A stretch of 64,000 bases of DNA, taken from NCBI GenBank assembly GCA_003223645.1, contig QHVT01000008.1, positions 310,001 through 374,000 on the forward strand, in the 5' to 3' direction. The DNA is from Acidobacteriota bacterium (GTDB lineage: Bacteria > Acidobacteriota > Thermoanaerobaculia > Gp7-AA8). Of this stretch, positions 50,771-58,915 are shown piece after piece. The position numbers and the translations under genes were made by a program. The notes beneath the pieces are model-generated. The model was not told where the DNA came from, made no database searches, and saw only the letters and a program-made list of their open reading frames with translations. Positions within the stretch are counted from its first letter, which is position 1; each line of letters starts with the position of its first letter.

Positions 50771-50850
50771 GAGCTCGGTTACGCGGTTGCGCAGTCTCGC
50801 GGTTGCGCAGCATCTTCCGCGTAACCGCGCGACCGCGTAACCGCGCAACT
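50771..50850. repeat. 'GCGCGGTTGCGCAG' family repeat
   Basis: GGTTACGCGGTTGCGCAG and TCGCGGTTGCGCAGC oppose CGCGTAACCGCGCGACCGCG and TAACCGCGCAACTC. It lies between divergent genes, where promoters would be expected. Relatives are at 32751, 51374 and 3136. Confidence 0.88.
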
Positions 50851-50852
50851 CT

Positions 50853-51371
50853 ATGAAGCGAATCTACACGATCGGTCATTCCACGCGCACTCTTGACGAG
50901 CTCGTCGCGTTGCTGCAGGAGCACGGCGTCATGCGGCTCGCCGACGTCCGCCGCTATCCCGCGTCGCGGCGCCATCCGCACTTCTCGCGCGAGTCGCTCG
51001 AGCAATCACTCCCGTTCGAATACGTCCACTTCGAAGACCTCGGCGGCCGCCGCACTCCCGCGAAAAACTCGCGCAACAGCGCGTGGGAGAACGAACAGTT
51101 TCGCGGCTACGCGGACTACATGTGCACGGATGCATTTCGTTCCGCGATCGCGCGGCTGCTCGACAGCGAGCGCGCGACCGCGGTCATGTGCGCGGAAGCG
51201 GTGCCGTGGCGATGTCATCGAAATTTGCTCGCGGACGATCTCGTGCGGCGCGGCATCGAAGTGCTGCACATCGTCGGACCGGGCTCTGCGCAGCCGCATA
51301 AGTTGAGCAAAATGGCGCGGATCGACGGCGACTGCGTGATCTATCCGCCCGAACAGTCGGCGATGTTCTGA
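50853..51371 (+). CDS. DUF488 family protein
   Basis: The product is 172 residues. The family signature is present throughout: IYTIGHSTRTLDELVALL, LADVRRYPASRRHPHFSRE, YVHFEDLGGRR, and VMCAEAVPWRCHRNLLADDLVRRG with two Cys and a His. DUF488 proteins are common and of unknown function. It starts right after a GC-rich repeat. Confidence 0.92.
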   Translation: MKRIYTIGHSTRTLDELVALLQEHGVMRLADVRRYPASRRHPHFSRESLEQSLPFEYVHFEDLGGRRTPAKNSRNSAWENEQFRGYADYMCTDAFRSAIARLLDSERATAVMCAEAVPWRCHRNLLADDLVRRGIEVLHIVGPGSAQPHKLSKMARIDGDCVIYPPEQSAMF

Positions 51372-51373
51372 TC

Positions 51374-51450
51374 GGCCGGTCGCGCGGTCGCGCGGTCACG
51401 CGGCCTTTGTTTGCCGCGCCGCGCAACTGAGCGACCGAGCAACCGCAAGG
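51374..51450. repeat. 'GCGCGGTCGCGCGGTC' family repeat
   Basis: GGCCGGTCGCGCGGTCGCGC faces CGCGCAACTGAGCGACCG. It fills the gap before the REC/HD-GYP gene. Confidence 0.85.
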
Positions 51451-51483
51451 CACGCGTATAATCCCGCGGTCCACGAGAATCCC

Positions 51484-53493
51484 ATGACCATGGCCGTAGT
51501 CACGGAGTCGACGGACGAGCGTGACGTCGTCCTCGCCGTCGATGACAACGATCAAAACCTGCAACTGCTCGAGGAGTATCTGTCGAGCTGGGGCTACGAC
51601 GCTGTCCTCGCGCGCGACGGGCAGGAAGCGATCGATCTCTATCCGAAACACGACCCGGCGATCATCGTGCTCGACGTGATGATGCCGAACGTCGATGGCT
51701 ACGAAGCGTGCGCGCGCATCAAGAGCTCGCCGGGCGGACGGACGATTCCGATCCTGATGCTGACGGCGCTGACCGGCACGGACGACAAGATCCGCGCGCT
51801 GGAATGCGGCGCCGACGATTTCCTGAACAAGCCGATCAATCGCGAAGAACTGCGGACGCGCATCCGCTCCCTGATCAAGATTCGCAATCTCCGCAAGGAG
51901 CTCGACTCCAGCGAAAACATCATCATGGCGCTCACCAGCGCGCTGGAGAGCAAGGACGCGCGCACGGCGGGACACGTGCAGCGCGTGACGAATTACGCCG
52001 CGCAGCTCGCGGCGAAGCTCGGCATGTCAGCGGAAGAAAAAGAGATCGTCGTCAAAGGCGCGATGTTGCACGACGTCGGAATGATCGGCGTTCCCGATCA
52101 TCTGCTGACCGCGAACACGCTGACGGATGAAGACCGCATTCTCATTGCCGATCACACCCGCATGGGCGCGTCGATCGTCGAGCCGATGGTCACGTTCAAT
52201 CAGTTCATGCCGATCGTGCGCTGGCATCACGAGCGGCTCGACGGCAAGGGTTATCCCGACGGTTTGAAGGGCAACGAGATTCCGCTCGAGGCGCAGATCG
52301 TCGGCATCGCCAATCGCTTCGACGAGATCCAGCACGAGCACGAGCTGCCGCAAGCGGAAGCGCTCGCGCAGCTCACTGCCGAAGCGGAATCCGGCGCCTT
52401 CGATGTCGAGCTGGTTCGCCTCCTCGCCACGTCGCTCCAGGAAGATCAGCCGACGGCAGTCATGACAAAGCACATGCTTCCGCGCCGCGCGCCGAAGACG
52501 CGCGTGCTGTGCGTGGACGACAACCGGCTGAACCGCGAGCTCGTCGCGGCGACGATCGAGGACGAAGGGATGCACGTCATCCTCGCGGAGAACGGACGCG
52601 AGGCGCTGCAGGTGCTCGACCGCGAGCCGGTCGACATCGTGCTGCTCGATCTCGTGATGCCGGCGCAGGATGGAGGCTCGACGCTGAAGATCCTGCGCGC
52701 CGACCGGCGGTACGAGTTCCTGCCGGTGATCGTACTGACGTCGCATCGCAACAGCCAGATGCGGCAGGAAGCGATCGTTTCCGGCGCGGACGACTTCATC
52801 AGCTATCCGCTCAATCGCCTCGAGCTCGTGACGCGCATTCATTCGCTGCTGCGCATCAAGGAGTACCACGCCGATCTCGAAGAGACGCAGAACGTGATCT
52901 GCGCGCTGGCGCTGGCGTTGGAAGCGAAGGACCGCTACACGCGCGGACACTCGCAACGCGTCGGCGATCTCGCGCGCAAGTTCGCGCTGTACGTCGGACT
53001 GCGACCGGCGGACGCGGAGCGCATTCGCATCGCGGGGCTGTTGCACGACATCGGAAAGATCGCCGTGCCGGAGCAACTGCTCAACAAACAGGGACCGCTC
53101 ACGCGCGAGGAGTTCATGCGCGTGATCGATCATCCGGTGATCGGCGAGGAGATGGTGCGGCCGCTGACGACGCTGTCGTCGGTGCTGAAGCTGATCCGCC
53201 ATCATCACGAGCGCTACGACGGGCGCGGATATCCCGACGGATTGCGCGGCGACACGATTCCGCATGAAGTGCGACTGCTGTCGATCGTCGACGCGTACGA
53301 CGCGCTGACGTCGCATCGCGCGTACCGCCCCGCGCCGCTCTCGCACGAAGCCGCGCTGGCAACGCTGCGCCGCGAGTCGGCCGGCGGCAAGTGGGACCCG
53401 GCGATGGTCGAGCAGTTCAGCGCGATGCTCGGCGCGACCGCACCGGAGTGGGACGAGATCTCACGTCCCGCGCCGGCGTTGAGGCTCGCGTAG
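51484..53493 (+). CDS. REC-HD-GYP-REC-HD-GYP signalling protein
   Basis: The product is 669 residues with a duplicated response-regulator/c-di-GMP phosphodiesterase layout. REC1 (~15-130): VDDN, VLDVMMPNVDG, LTAL. HD-GYP1 (~150-300): AMLHDVGMIG and HHERLDGKGYPDG, but the IANRFDEIQ segment replaces the usual DAYDALT. REC2 (~330-450): CVDDN, LLDLVMP, LTSH; its end FISYPLNR lacks the usual Lys-Pro. HD-GYP2 (~460-650): LLHDIGKI, HHHERYDGRGYPDG, DAYDALTSHRAY, all canonical. The second phosphodiesterase is expected to be active. It probably degrades c-di-GMP, the ligand of the PilZ protein at 30999. Confidence 0.93.
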   Translation: MTMAVVTESTDERDVVLAVDDNDQNLQLLEEYLSSWGYDAVLARDGQEAIDLYPKHDPAIIVLDVMMPNVDGYEACARIKSSPGGRTIPILMLTALTGTDDKIRALECGADDFLNKPINREELRTRIRSLIKIRNLRKELDSSENIIMALTSALESKDARTAGHVQRVTNYAAQLAAKLGMSAEEKEIVVKGAMLHDVGMIGVPDHLLTANTLTDEDRILIADHTRMGASIVEPMVTFNQFMPIVRWHHERLDGKGYPDGLKGNEIPLEAQIVGIANRFDEIQHEHELPQAEALAQLTAEAESGAFDVELVRLLATSLQEDQPTAVMTKHMLPRRAPKTRVLCVDDNRLNRELVAATIEDEGMHVILAENGREALQVLDREPVDIVLLDLVMPAQDGGSTLKILRADRRYEFLPVIVLTSHRNSQMRQEAIVSGADDFISYPLNRLELVTRIHSLLRIKEYHADLEETQNVICALALALEAKDRYTRGHSQRVGDLARKFALYVGLRPADAERIRIAGLLHDIGKIAVPEQLLNKQGPLTREEFMRVIDHPVIGEEMVRPLTTLSSVLKLIRHHHERYDGRGYPDGLRGDTIPHEVRLLSIVDAYDALTSHRAYRPAPLSHEAALATLRRESAGGKWDPAMVEQFSAMLGATAPEWDEISRPAPALRLA

Positions 53494-53498
53494 AACTG

Positions 53499-53584
53499 TG
53501 GAGCGGCGCCCGCCCTCGGGCGCCGAATCGCTCGCGTGAATCGCGTGTCATTTTCGGCGGCCGAGGGCGGCCGCCGCTCCACTA
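53499..53584. repeat. GTGGAGCGGCG palindromic element, intergenic
   Basis: GTGGAGCGGCGCCCGCCCTC opens and GGCCGCCGCTCCACTAG closes it. It is a relative of the elements inside the methyltransferase (58163) and YfhO-like (59592) genes. Confidence 0.9.
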
Positions 53585-53612
53585 GTTCAGTTAGACTCCG
53601 CCCGCCAACGCG

Positions 53613-54575
53613 ATGCTCGTCCTCCAGGACCCTCTTCGCCAAACCGATCTCCCGCGCGGCTGTGTCGCGACGATCGGCAATTTCGATGGCATGCACATCG
53701 GCCATCAGGAGCTGGTGCGCGGCGTCGTCGAGCGCGCGCTCGAGCTGGGGCGGCCCTCGACCGTCATCACGTTTCATCCGCATCCGCTGTCGATCGTCGC
53801 GCCGGACCGCGTGCCGAAGCAGATACTCACGCTCTCACAGAAAGAAGAATTGCTGCGCGACATGGGCGTGGACGCGCTGCTCATTGTCCCGTTCACGCAC
53901 GAGTTTTCGCGCTGGACGGCCGACCGTTTCATCAAAGAGTTTCTCGTCGCGGCGCTCAACATCGCCGAGGTTCGCATCGGGCAGGACTTCGCATTCGGCG
54001 CGGGGCGCGAGGGGAATCTCGCAAAGCTGAAAGTTGCGGGAGAACGCTTCGGCTTCGAGGTGATGGGCGTCGGCGACGTGAAGATCCGCGGGATCCGCGT
54101 GTCGAGCTCGATCGTGCGCGACGCGATCGCCAAAGGCGCGATGCACGTCGTCAATCTCGCCCTCGGCCGCAGTTACTTCATCGACGGCCGCGTCGCCACC
54201 GGCCGCCGCCTCGGCCGCAAGATCGGCTTCCCGACGGTGAACGTCGATTCCGCAAACGAGCTCTTTCCCGGCGGCGGCGTGTACGTCACGACCTCGCGCT
54301 TCGAGAGTTTCTCGCGCTCCTTCGAGAGCGTGACCAACATCGGCGTGCGGCCGACGCTCTACGAAAACTACGCGATCACGATCGAGAGCAACATCTTCGA
54401 CTTCGACTCCAACGTCTACGGCGACACCGTGCGCGTCTACTTCCACCAGCTCCTGCGGCGCGAGCAGCAGTTCCGTTCCGCGCTCGAGCTCACCAACCAA
54501 ATCCGCCAGGACATCGCGCGATCGCGACACTATTTTTTGAAACATCCGCTTCGCGACAACGACACGCTAAGATGA
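53613..54575 (+). CDS. ribF: Bifunctional riboflavin kinase / FAD synthetase
   Basis: RibF makes FMN and then FAD. The 320-residue product has the adenylyltransferase half with TIGNFDGMHIGHQELVRG (HxGH-type), GQDFAFGAGREGNL and SSSIVRDAI. The kinase half starts at GRSYFIDGRVATGRRLGRKIGFPTVNV and includes GVRPTLYEN and ESNIFDFDSNVYG. The length is standard. It begins shortly after a palindromic element and ends beside a heptamer hairpin. Confidence 0.96.
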   Translation: MLVLQDPLRQTDLPRGCVATIGNFDGMHIGHQELVRGVVERALELGRPSTVITFHPHPLSIVAPDRVPKQILTLSQKEELLRDMGVDALLIVPFTHEFSRWTADRFIKEFLVAALNIAEVRIGQDFAFGAGREGNLAKLKVAGERFGFEVMGVGDVKIRGIRVSSSIVRDAIAKGAMHVVNLALGRSYFIDGRVATGRRLGRKIGFPTVNVDSANELFPGGGVYVTTSRFESFSRSFESVTNIGVRPTLYENYAITIESNIFDFDSNVYGDTVRVYFHQLLRREQQFRSALELTNQIRQDIARSRHYFLKHPLRDNDTLR

Positions 54576-54660
54576 AAAAGCAGAAAGCAAAAAGCAGAAA
54601 GCAAAAAGCCCCTCTCGTCCCCGATTTCTGCTTTCTGCTTTTTGCTTTCTGATTTCTTCT
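54576..54660. repeat. Heptamer array (AGAAAGC/AAAAAGC) with inverted partner
   Basis: AGCAGAAAGCAAAAAGCAG runs left to right, and CTGCTTTCTGCTTTTTGC stands inverted after a short loop. It lies between ribF and the next gene. Confidence 0.92.
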
Positions 54661-54662
54661 GA

Positions 54663-55508
54663 ATGTCCGATCCGGTCCTGGATTTCGTTCTCATCGCATC
54701 GTTCATCGCCGCGCTCGCGGCCGCGGCGTATTTCAAAACGCTCGACAGCGGCCTGGGAGGCGACGCGCGCGTGCCGATGATCGCGGGCGTGATCGCCGGC
54801 GCGTTGTTCTGCTTCTTCGGCAACGCGATCGTGATCGGCATCATCCTGACGATCGCCGCGCTCTACGTGCGCCTCACGGGCCGCGAGAGCGAGCCTGCCG
54901 ACGGCATGATCCTCGGCGCGATGACCGGCGCATGCGCGGCGATTCCGCTCGCGTTTCAGGAAGACCATGCGCTGCTCCGTTTCGCGCAGTGCGTCCTCGC
55001 CGGCGCGATCGCCGGCTACGGCATCACGTTCGGACTCACGCACGTGCGCGACAAGAGCCGGCAGATCATCATCGACGCGATCACGATGCTCGCCGCGATT
55101 CTCGGCGCGTGGCTGCCCGCGACGCTGCCGCTGCGCGAGCGTGCGACCGCGATCGCCGTCGCCGCGACCATTCCGCTCCTCATCATCGCCACCGTGTTCA
55201 AACAGTGGCCGGTGATTCGCGGCGAGCTTCGGCACGAAGCCGCGCTGGGTGTCATCGACGACGAAGACGTGCGTGTCACCGCGCATCCGCTGTTGCGAAT
55301 CGGCCGCGGCGGATGGCACGACAAAGGCGCGCACCGCGAGTTCGTGCGCATCGCCAACAAGATCGCGCTGCGCAAGCGCCAGCAGCGCGGCCGCGCGGAA
55401 GAGATCGCGCGGCTCTATCAGCTCGAGGTCATCAAGCTGCGCATGCAGCTGCAGGACATGACGCGCATCGACCGCGCCATGCGCGCGTCGCACGACGAGG
55501 CCGGTTAG
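54663..55508 (+). CDS. Membrane protein of unknown function
   Basis: The product is 281 residues. Five to six hydrophobic segments in the first 185 residues (FVLIASFIAALAAAAYF, MIAGVIAGALFCFFGNAIVI, MILGAMTGACAAIPLAF, CVLAGAIAGYGITFGL, AIAVAATIPLLIIATVF) are followed by a soluble tail. The tail has a helical Arg/Gln-rich stretch (IALRKRQQRGRAEEIARLYQLEVIKLRMQLQDM). I know no family. It lies one base before lptD, so it is probably co-transcribed with it and may have an envelope role. Confidence 0.7.
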   Translation: MSDPVLDFVLIASFIAALAAAAYFKTLDSGLGGDARVPMIAGVIAGALFCFFGNAIVIGIILTIAALYVRLTGRESEPADGMILGAMTGACAAIPLAFQEDHALLRFAQCVLAGAIAGYGITFGLTHVRDKSRQIIIDAITMLAAILGAWLPATLPLRERATAIAVAATIPLLIIATVFKQWPVIRGELRHEAALGVIDDEDVRVTAHPLLRIGRGGWHDKGAHREFVRIANKIALRKRQQRGRAEEIARLYQLEVIKLRMQLQDMTRIDRAMRASHDEAG

Positions 55509-55509
55509 A

Positions 55510-57708
55510 ATGCCGCCACGAATGCGCAGAATCGCACTCTGCCTCTTTTTGCTCGCGGCCAGTCTCGCCTACTCCCAGGAGCGACCGAAATTCAAGTTCA
55601 TGCCGGGCCCCAAACCGGGCGGAGGCGACGTGAACATCACCGTCGATCCGGGCGGCACGGTCGAGGCGCAGAAGGACGAATACGCGATCTTCACCGGCAA
55701 CGTGCGCGTCGAGTACCAGGACATCAAGATGCGCTCGGACAAGCTGACGATCAATCACAAAACGAAAGACGTCGTCGCCGAGGGCAACGTCATCATCGAT
55801 CAGGGACCGACGCGCATCACGGCGACGCAGGCGATCTACAACCTCGACACGAAGACCGGCACGTTCTTCAACGCGACGGCGGTGATGGATCCGTCGATGT
55901 ATTTCTCCGGCGACCGCATCGAGAAGGTCGATGAGGACACGTACCGGATGACGAACGGCATCTTCACGTCGTGCGATCTCGACCGGCCGGCGTGGTCGTT
56001 TCACGTCGGCAGCGCGGACGTCACGGTCGACGACTACGCGCACATGCGCAACCTCTCGTTCCGCGCGCGCGGCATCCCGATCTTCTATGCGCCGCGCATG
56101 GTCTGGCCGACGAAGCGCGAGCGCTCGCAGGGACTGCTGATTCCGCGTCTGCGCGTGACGCGCAAGTTCGGCGTGCGCCTCGAGAACGGCTACTTCATTC
56201 CGTTCGGCGACTCCGTCGACGCGACGGTCTACGCCGACGCGAGCTCGAATCGATATTTCGGCGCTGGCGTCGACGTCCGCTATGTGCCGTCGGAGAACGT
56301 GAAGATCGGCAATTTCCAGGGACACATCGTCAACAACGTCGAGTCGAAGAAGGTCGAGTGGAAGTATCAGTATCGCCACGCGCAGGAAAATCTGCCGGGC
56401 GGATTCCGCGGCGTCGTCGACATCCAGGACTATTCGAACCTCGACTTCTTCCGCCAGTACGATCACGACCCGACGCTGCAGACGATCTCGAACATCTATT
56501 CATCCGCGTACCTGACGAAGAACCGCGCGACGTATTCGCTCAACTTCCTGACCGACAAGCGCGATCTCATCTTCGGCGACACGCGCCAGCGCTACGAACA
56601 GCTGCCGACCGTGCAGTTCCGCATGTACCCGCAGCGCGTCCTCGGCTCGCCGTTCTATTTCGCCATGGAGTCGTCGTCGTCGCGCCTGCGCACCGGCACG
56701 ATCACCGGCGACGTGCGCACGATCAGCGCCGACTACTACCGTACCGACATCTTCCCGACGCTGTCGCTGCAGCTCCGCACGCCGCAGTGGCTGTCGGTTA
56801 AGCCGCAGGTCTCCGTGCGCGAGACGTATTACTCCGCGAGCCGCGACGCATCCGGCGTCGTGCACGACGACGATCCGCTCACGCGCTTCTACGCGCAGGC
56901 ACAGGTCGAAACGATCGGACCGTCGTTCTCGCGCGTCTACAACAAGAGCATCGGCGGCTTCTCGAAATTCAAGCACATCATCGAGCCGCGCGTGCGCTAC
57001 GTCTACACGACCAACGTCGAGAACCAAAACGAGATCCTGCGCTTCGATCTCGTCGACTCGCCGGCGCTGCCGATCGTGCAGCACTCGATCGAGTACTCGC
57101 TCACGCAGCGTCTCATCGGAAAAGAATCGGGGCCGAACGCCAACGCGCGCGAAGTGCTCTCCTTCGCGGTGCGCCAGAGCATGGCGCTCTCCGATCCGTT
57201 CCCCGGCACGAGCGCGTCGCCGGTCGCCGGCGATCGCAAGTTCACACCGTTGACCGCCAGCCTGCGGTTCAATCCGTATCAGTCGATCACCGTCGACGCG
57301 AACGCGTCGTACGGCAACATCTCGCATCAGCTCGATCAGATCAGTCTCTCCACGAACCTCGTCGGCACCGGCAAGAACGCCGACCGCTATCTCGGCTTCA
57401 CCTACTTCGCGAATCTCAAGCAGCCGAACCTCCCCGCCAACAGCGACTCCAGCGGCGTGCGTCTCAACGCCGGCTCGAACTTCTGGGACAAGCGCATCCG
57501 CGCGGACGTGCAGCTCAACTACGACGCGAAGGAGCGGCGCTTTCTCGAGCAGCGCTATGTCGCCGGCTGGACGGGCTCGTGCTACGGCATCGCCCTCGGC
57601 TACCGCCGCTACATGGTCTTCAAGTCCGCGACCGGAAAGCTGGAGACCGACTGGAACTACGACATCGCCATCACTCTGAAGAACGTCGGGACGATTCCGC
57701 TGCATTGA
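55510..57708 (+). CDS. lptD: LPS-assembly protein LptD (OstA)
   Basis: LptD inserts lipopolysaccharide into the outer leaflet. The 732-residue product has a signal peptide (IALCLFLLAASLAYSQ). An OstA/LptA-like beta-jellyroll follows (~60-150: YAIFTGNVRVEYQDIKMRSDKLTINHKTKDVVAEGNV), then a long beta-barrel (GIPIFYAPRMVWPTKRERSQGLLIPRLR; GYFIPFGDSVDATVYADASS). The jellyroll and GLLIPR segment are typical. It shows that the organism has an LPS-bearing or equivalent outer membrane. The pseudopilin-like gene overlaps its stop. Confidence 0.93.
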   Translation: MPPRMRRIALCLFLLAASLAYSQERPKFKFMPGPKPGGGDVNITVDPGGTVEAQKDEYAIFTGNVRVEYQDIKMRSDKLTINHKTKDVVAEGNVIIDQGPTRITATQAIYNLDTKTGTFFNATAVMDPSMYFSGDRIEKVDEDTYRMTNGIFTSCDLDRPAWSFHVGSADVTVDDYAHMRNLSFRARGIPIFYAPRMVWPTKRERSQGLLIPRLRVTRKFGVRLENGYFIPFGDSVDATVYADASSNRYFGAGVDVRYVPSENVKIGNFQGHIVNNVESKKVEWKYQYRHAQENLPGGFRGVVDIQDYSNLDFFRQYDHDPTLQTISNIYSSAYLTKNRATYSLNFLTDKRDLIFGDTRQRYEQLPTVQFRMYPQRVLGSPFYFAMESSSSRLRTGTITGDVRTISADYYRTDIFPTLSLQLRTPQWLSVKPQVSVRETYYSASRDASGVVHDDDPLTRFYAQAQVETIGPSFSRVYNKSIGGFSKFKHIIEPRVRYVYTTNVENQNEILRFDLVDSPALPIVQHSIEYSLTQRLIGKESGPNANAREVLSFAVRQSMALSDPFPGTSASPVAGDRKFTPLTASLRFNPYQSITVDANASYGNISHQLDQISLSTNLVGTGKNADRYLGFTYFANLKQPNLPANSDSSGVRLNAGSNFWDKRIRADVQLNYDAKERRFLEQRYVAGWTGSCYGIALGYRRYMVFKSATGKLETDWNYDIAITLKNVGTIPLH

Positions 57709-58085
57709 TGCGACGCGTCGTCATTCCAGTCGTCGTCGTGATCCTCGCGGGAGGCGCGTTCGCGGCGTGGCAGCACAAGAAGGCGGTCGAGGCGCGCGAG
57801 CAGCAACAGCGCGCCGTCGCATTGCACGACACGCTGGTTCAGCTGCGCAAAACGATCGACAACTTTCATGCGGACAAGGGACGCTACCCTCATTCACTCC
57901 TGGAGCTCGTGCCGGATTACCTTCGCAGGATTCCTGTCGATCCGATGACCAACTCCGCAAACTGGCGCCTGACGACCGAAGAAAGCGTGGCGGTCAGCGA
58001 CGACTTCACGACAGGGACGGCAACGAAGAGCGAGTCCGTCGTCATCGACGTTCATTCCAGCGCTCCCGGATACGGCGACTACTGA
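57708..58085 (+). CDS. GspG-like pseudopilin-type protein
   Basis: The product is 125 residues from the ATG overlapping the lptD stop. One N-terminal hydrophobic helix (VVIPVVVVILAGGAFAAW) is followed by a GspG-like globular part (TLVQLRKTIDNFHADKGRYPHSLLELV, YLRRIPVDPMTNSANWRLT). The classic prepilin G-F-T-L-x-E cleavage motif is absent, so it may stay as a membrane-anchored protein rather than a pseudopilus subunit. It is coupled to lptD by position. Confidence 0.75.
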   Translation: MRRVVIPVVVVILAGGAFAAWQHKKAVEAREQQQRAVALHDTLVQLRKTIDNFHADKGRYPHSLLELVPDYLRRIPVDPMTNSANWRLTTEESVAVSDDFTTGTATKSESVVIDVHSSAPGYGDY

Positions 58086-58086
58086 G

Positions 58087-58836
58087 ATGCCGAACGTCTA
58101 CACGTTCAAAGACTTCGACGGGAGCAGTCACCGGATCCTGCTCGACCTGATCCGGCGTTACGCAGTGGAGCGGCGCCCGCCCTCGGGCACCGACATTCCG
58201 GCGGCCGAGGGTGGCCGCCGCTCCACTCGCCTGCTCGACCTCGGCGCGGCCGGCGGTGAGCTCGGCTCCGCGCTGCGCGGCGACTTCGACGAGACGATCG
58301 GCTTCGAATACAACGTCGATTGCATCGGCGAGCTGAAGGGACGCTTCGACCAGATCGTGATCGCCGATCTCGAGCGCGTCGCAAAGCTGCCGTCGAACGT
58401 CGACGCGATCGTGCTCGCCGACGTGATCGAGCACCTCCGCGACTCGCGCCGCGCGCTCGCGCTCGCGCGCGCCGCGCTCAAGGACGACGGCCACGCCTTC
58501 ATCTCTGTCCCGAACATCGCCAACATCACGATCCGCCTCGGCCTCTTGTTCGGCATCTTCGAGTATCGCGATCGCGGCATCCTCGACTTCACTCACATCC
58601 GCTTCTATACGATGCGCACGATGCGCCGCGAGATCGAGAACGCCGGCTTCCGCATCATCGCCGTGCGCGGCTCGTCGGTGCCGGTGCGCCTCATCATCGG
58701 CAACTACACGCCCGACCTCGTGCTGCGCGCGATGGAGCGCGTGCTGACGTGGATCACGCGCGTCTGGCGCGGACTGTTCGCGTATCAGATCATCGTCGTC
58801 GCAGTGAAGGAGCGCGGGCGTCCCGCCCGCTCGTGA
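58087..58836 (+). CDS. Class I SAM-dependent methyltransferase with an inserted repeat
   Basis: The product is 249 residues. SAM motif I is LLDLGAAGGELG; further motifs are IGFEYNVD, VDAIVLADVIEHLRDS and HAFISVPNIANITIRLGLLFG, as in MetW/UbiG-like methyltransferases. A GTGGAGCGGCG palindrome is inserted directly before motif I and is translated as VERRPPSGTDIPAAEGG (about residues 27-43). The last residues (ERGRPARS) come from a second repeat at 58805. It lies close to lptD and the GspG-like gene; the acceptor is unknown. Confidence 0.85.
   Translation: MPNVYTFKDFDGSSHRILLDLIRRYAVERRPPSGTDIPAAEGGRRSTRLLDLGAAGGELGSALRGDFDETIGFEYNVDCIGELKGRFDQIVIADLERVAKLPSNVDAIVLADVIEHLRDSRRALALARAALKDDGHAFISVPNIANITIRLGLLFGIFEYRDRGILDFTHIRFYTMRTMRREIENAGFRIIAVRGSSVPVRLIIGNYTPDLVLRAMERVLTWITRVWRGLFAYQIIVVAVKERGRPARS
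58163..58231. repeat. Palindromic element inserted in the methyltransferase gene
   Basis: GTGGAGCGGCGCCCGCCCTC opens and GAGGGTGGCCGCCGCTCCAC closes it. It is nearly identical to the intergenic copy at 53499 with a shorter loop. Confidence 0.95.
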
Positions 58837-58915
58837 CGGGCATCTTGCCCGTCACGCTAAATGCGCGTCGGGCGAGACGCCCGACGCGTGCGGCCGAGAC
58901 GGCCGCTCTCCAACG
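58805..58915. repeat. Run of short palindromes at convergent gene ends
   Basis: GCGGGCGTCCCGCCCGC, GACGGGCATCTTGCCCGTC, GCGTCGGGCGAGACGCCCGACGC and GGCCGAGACGGCC follow each other. They encode the ends of both the methyltransferase and the YfhO-like protein and can act as a two-way terminator. Confidence 0.9.
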
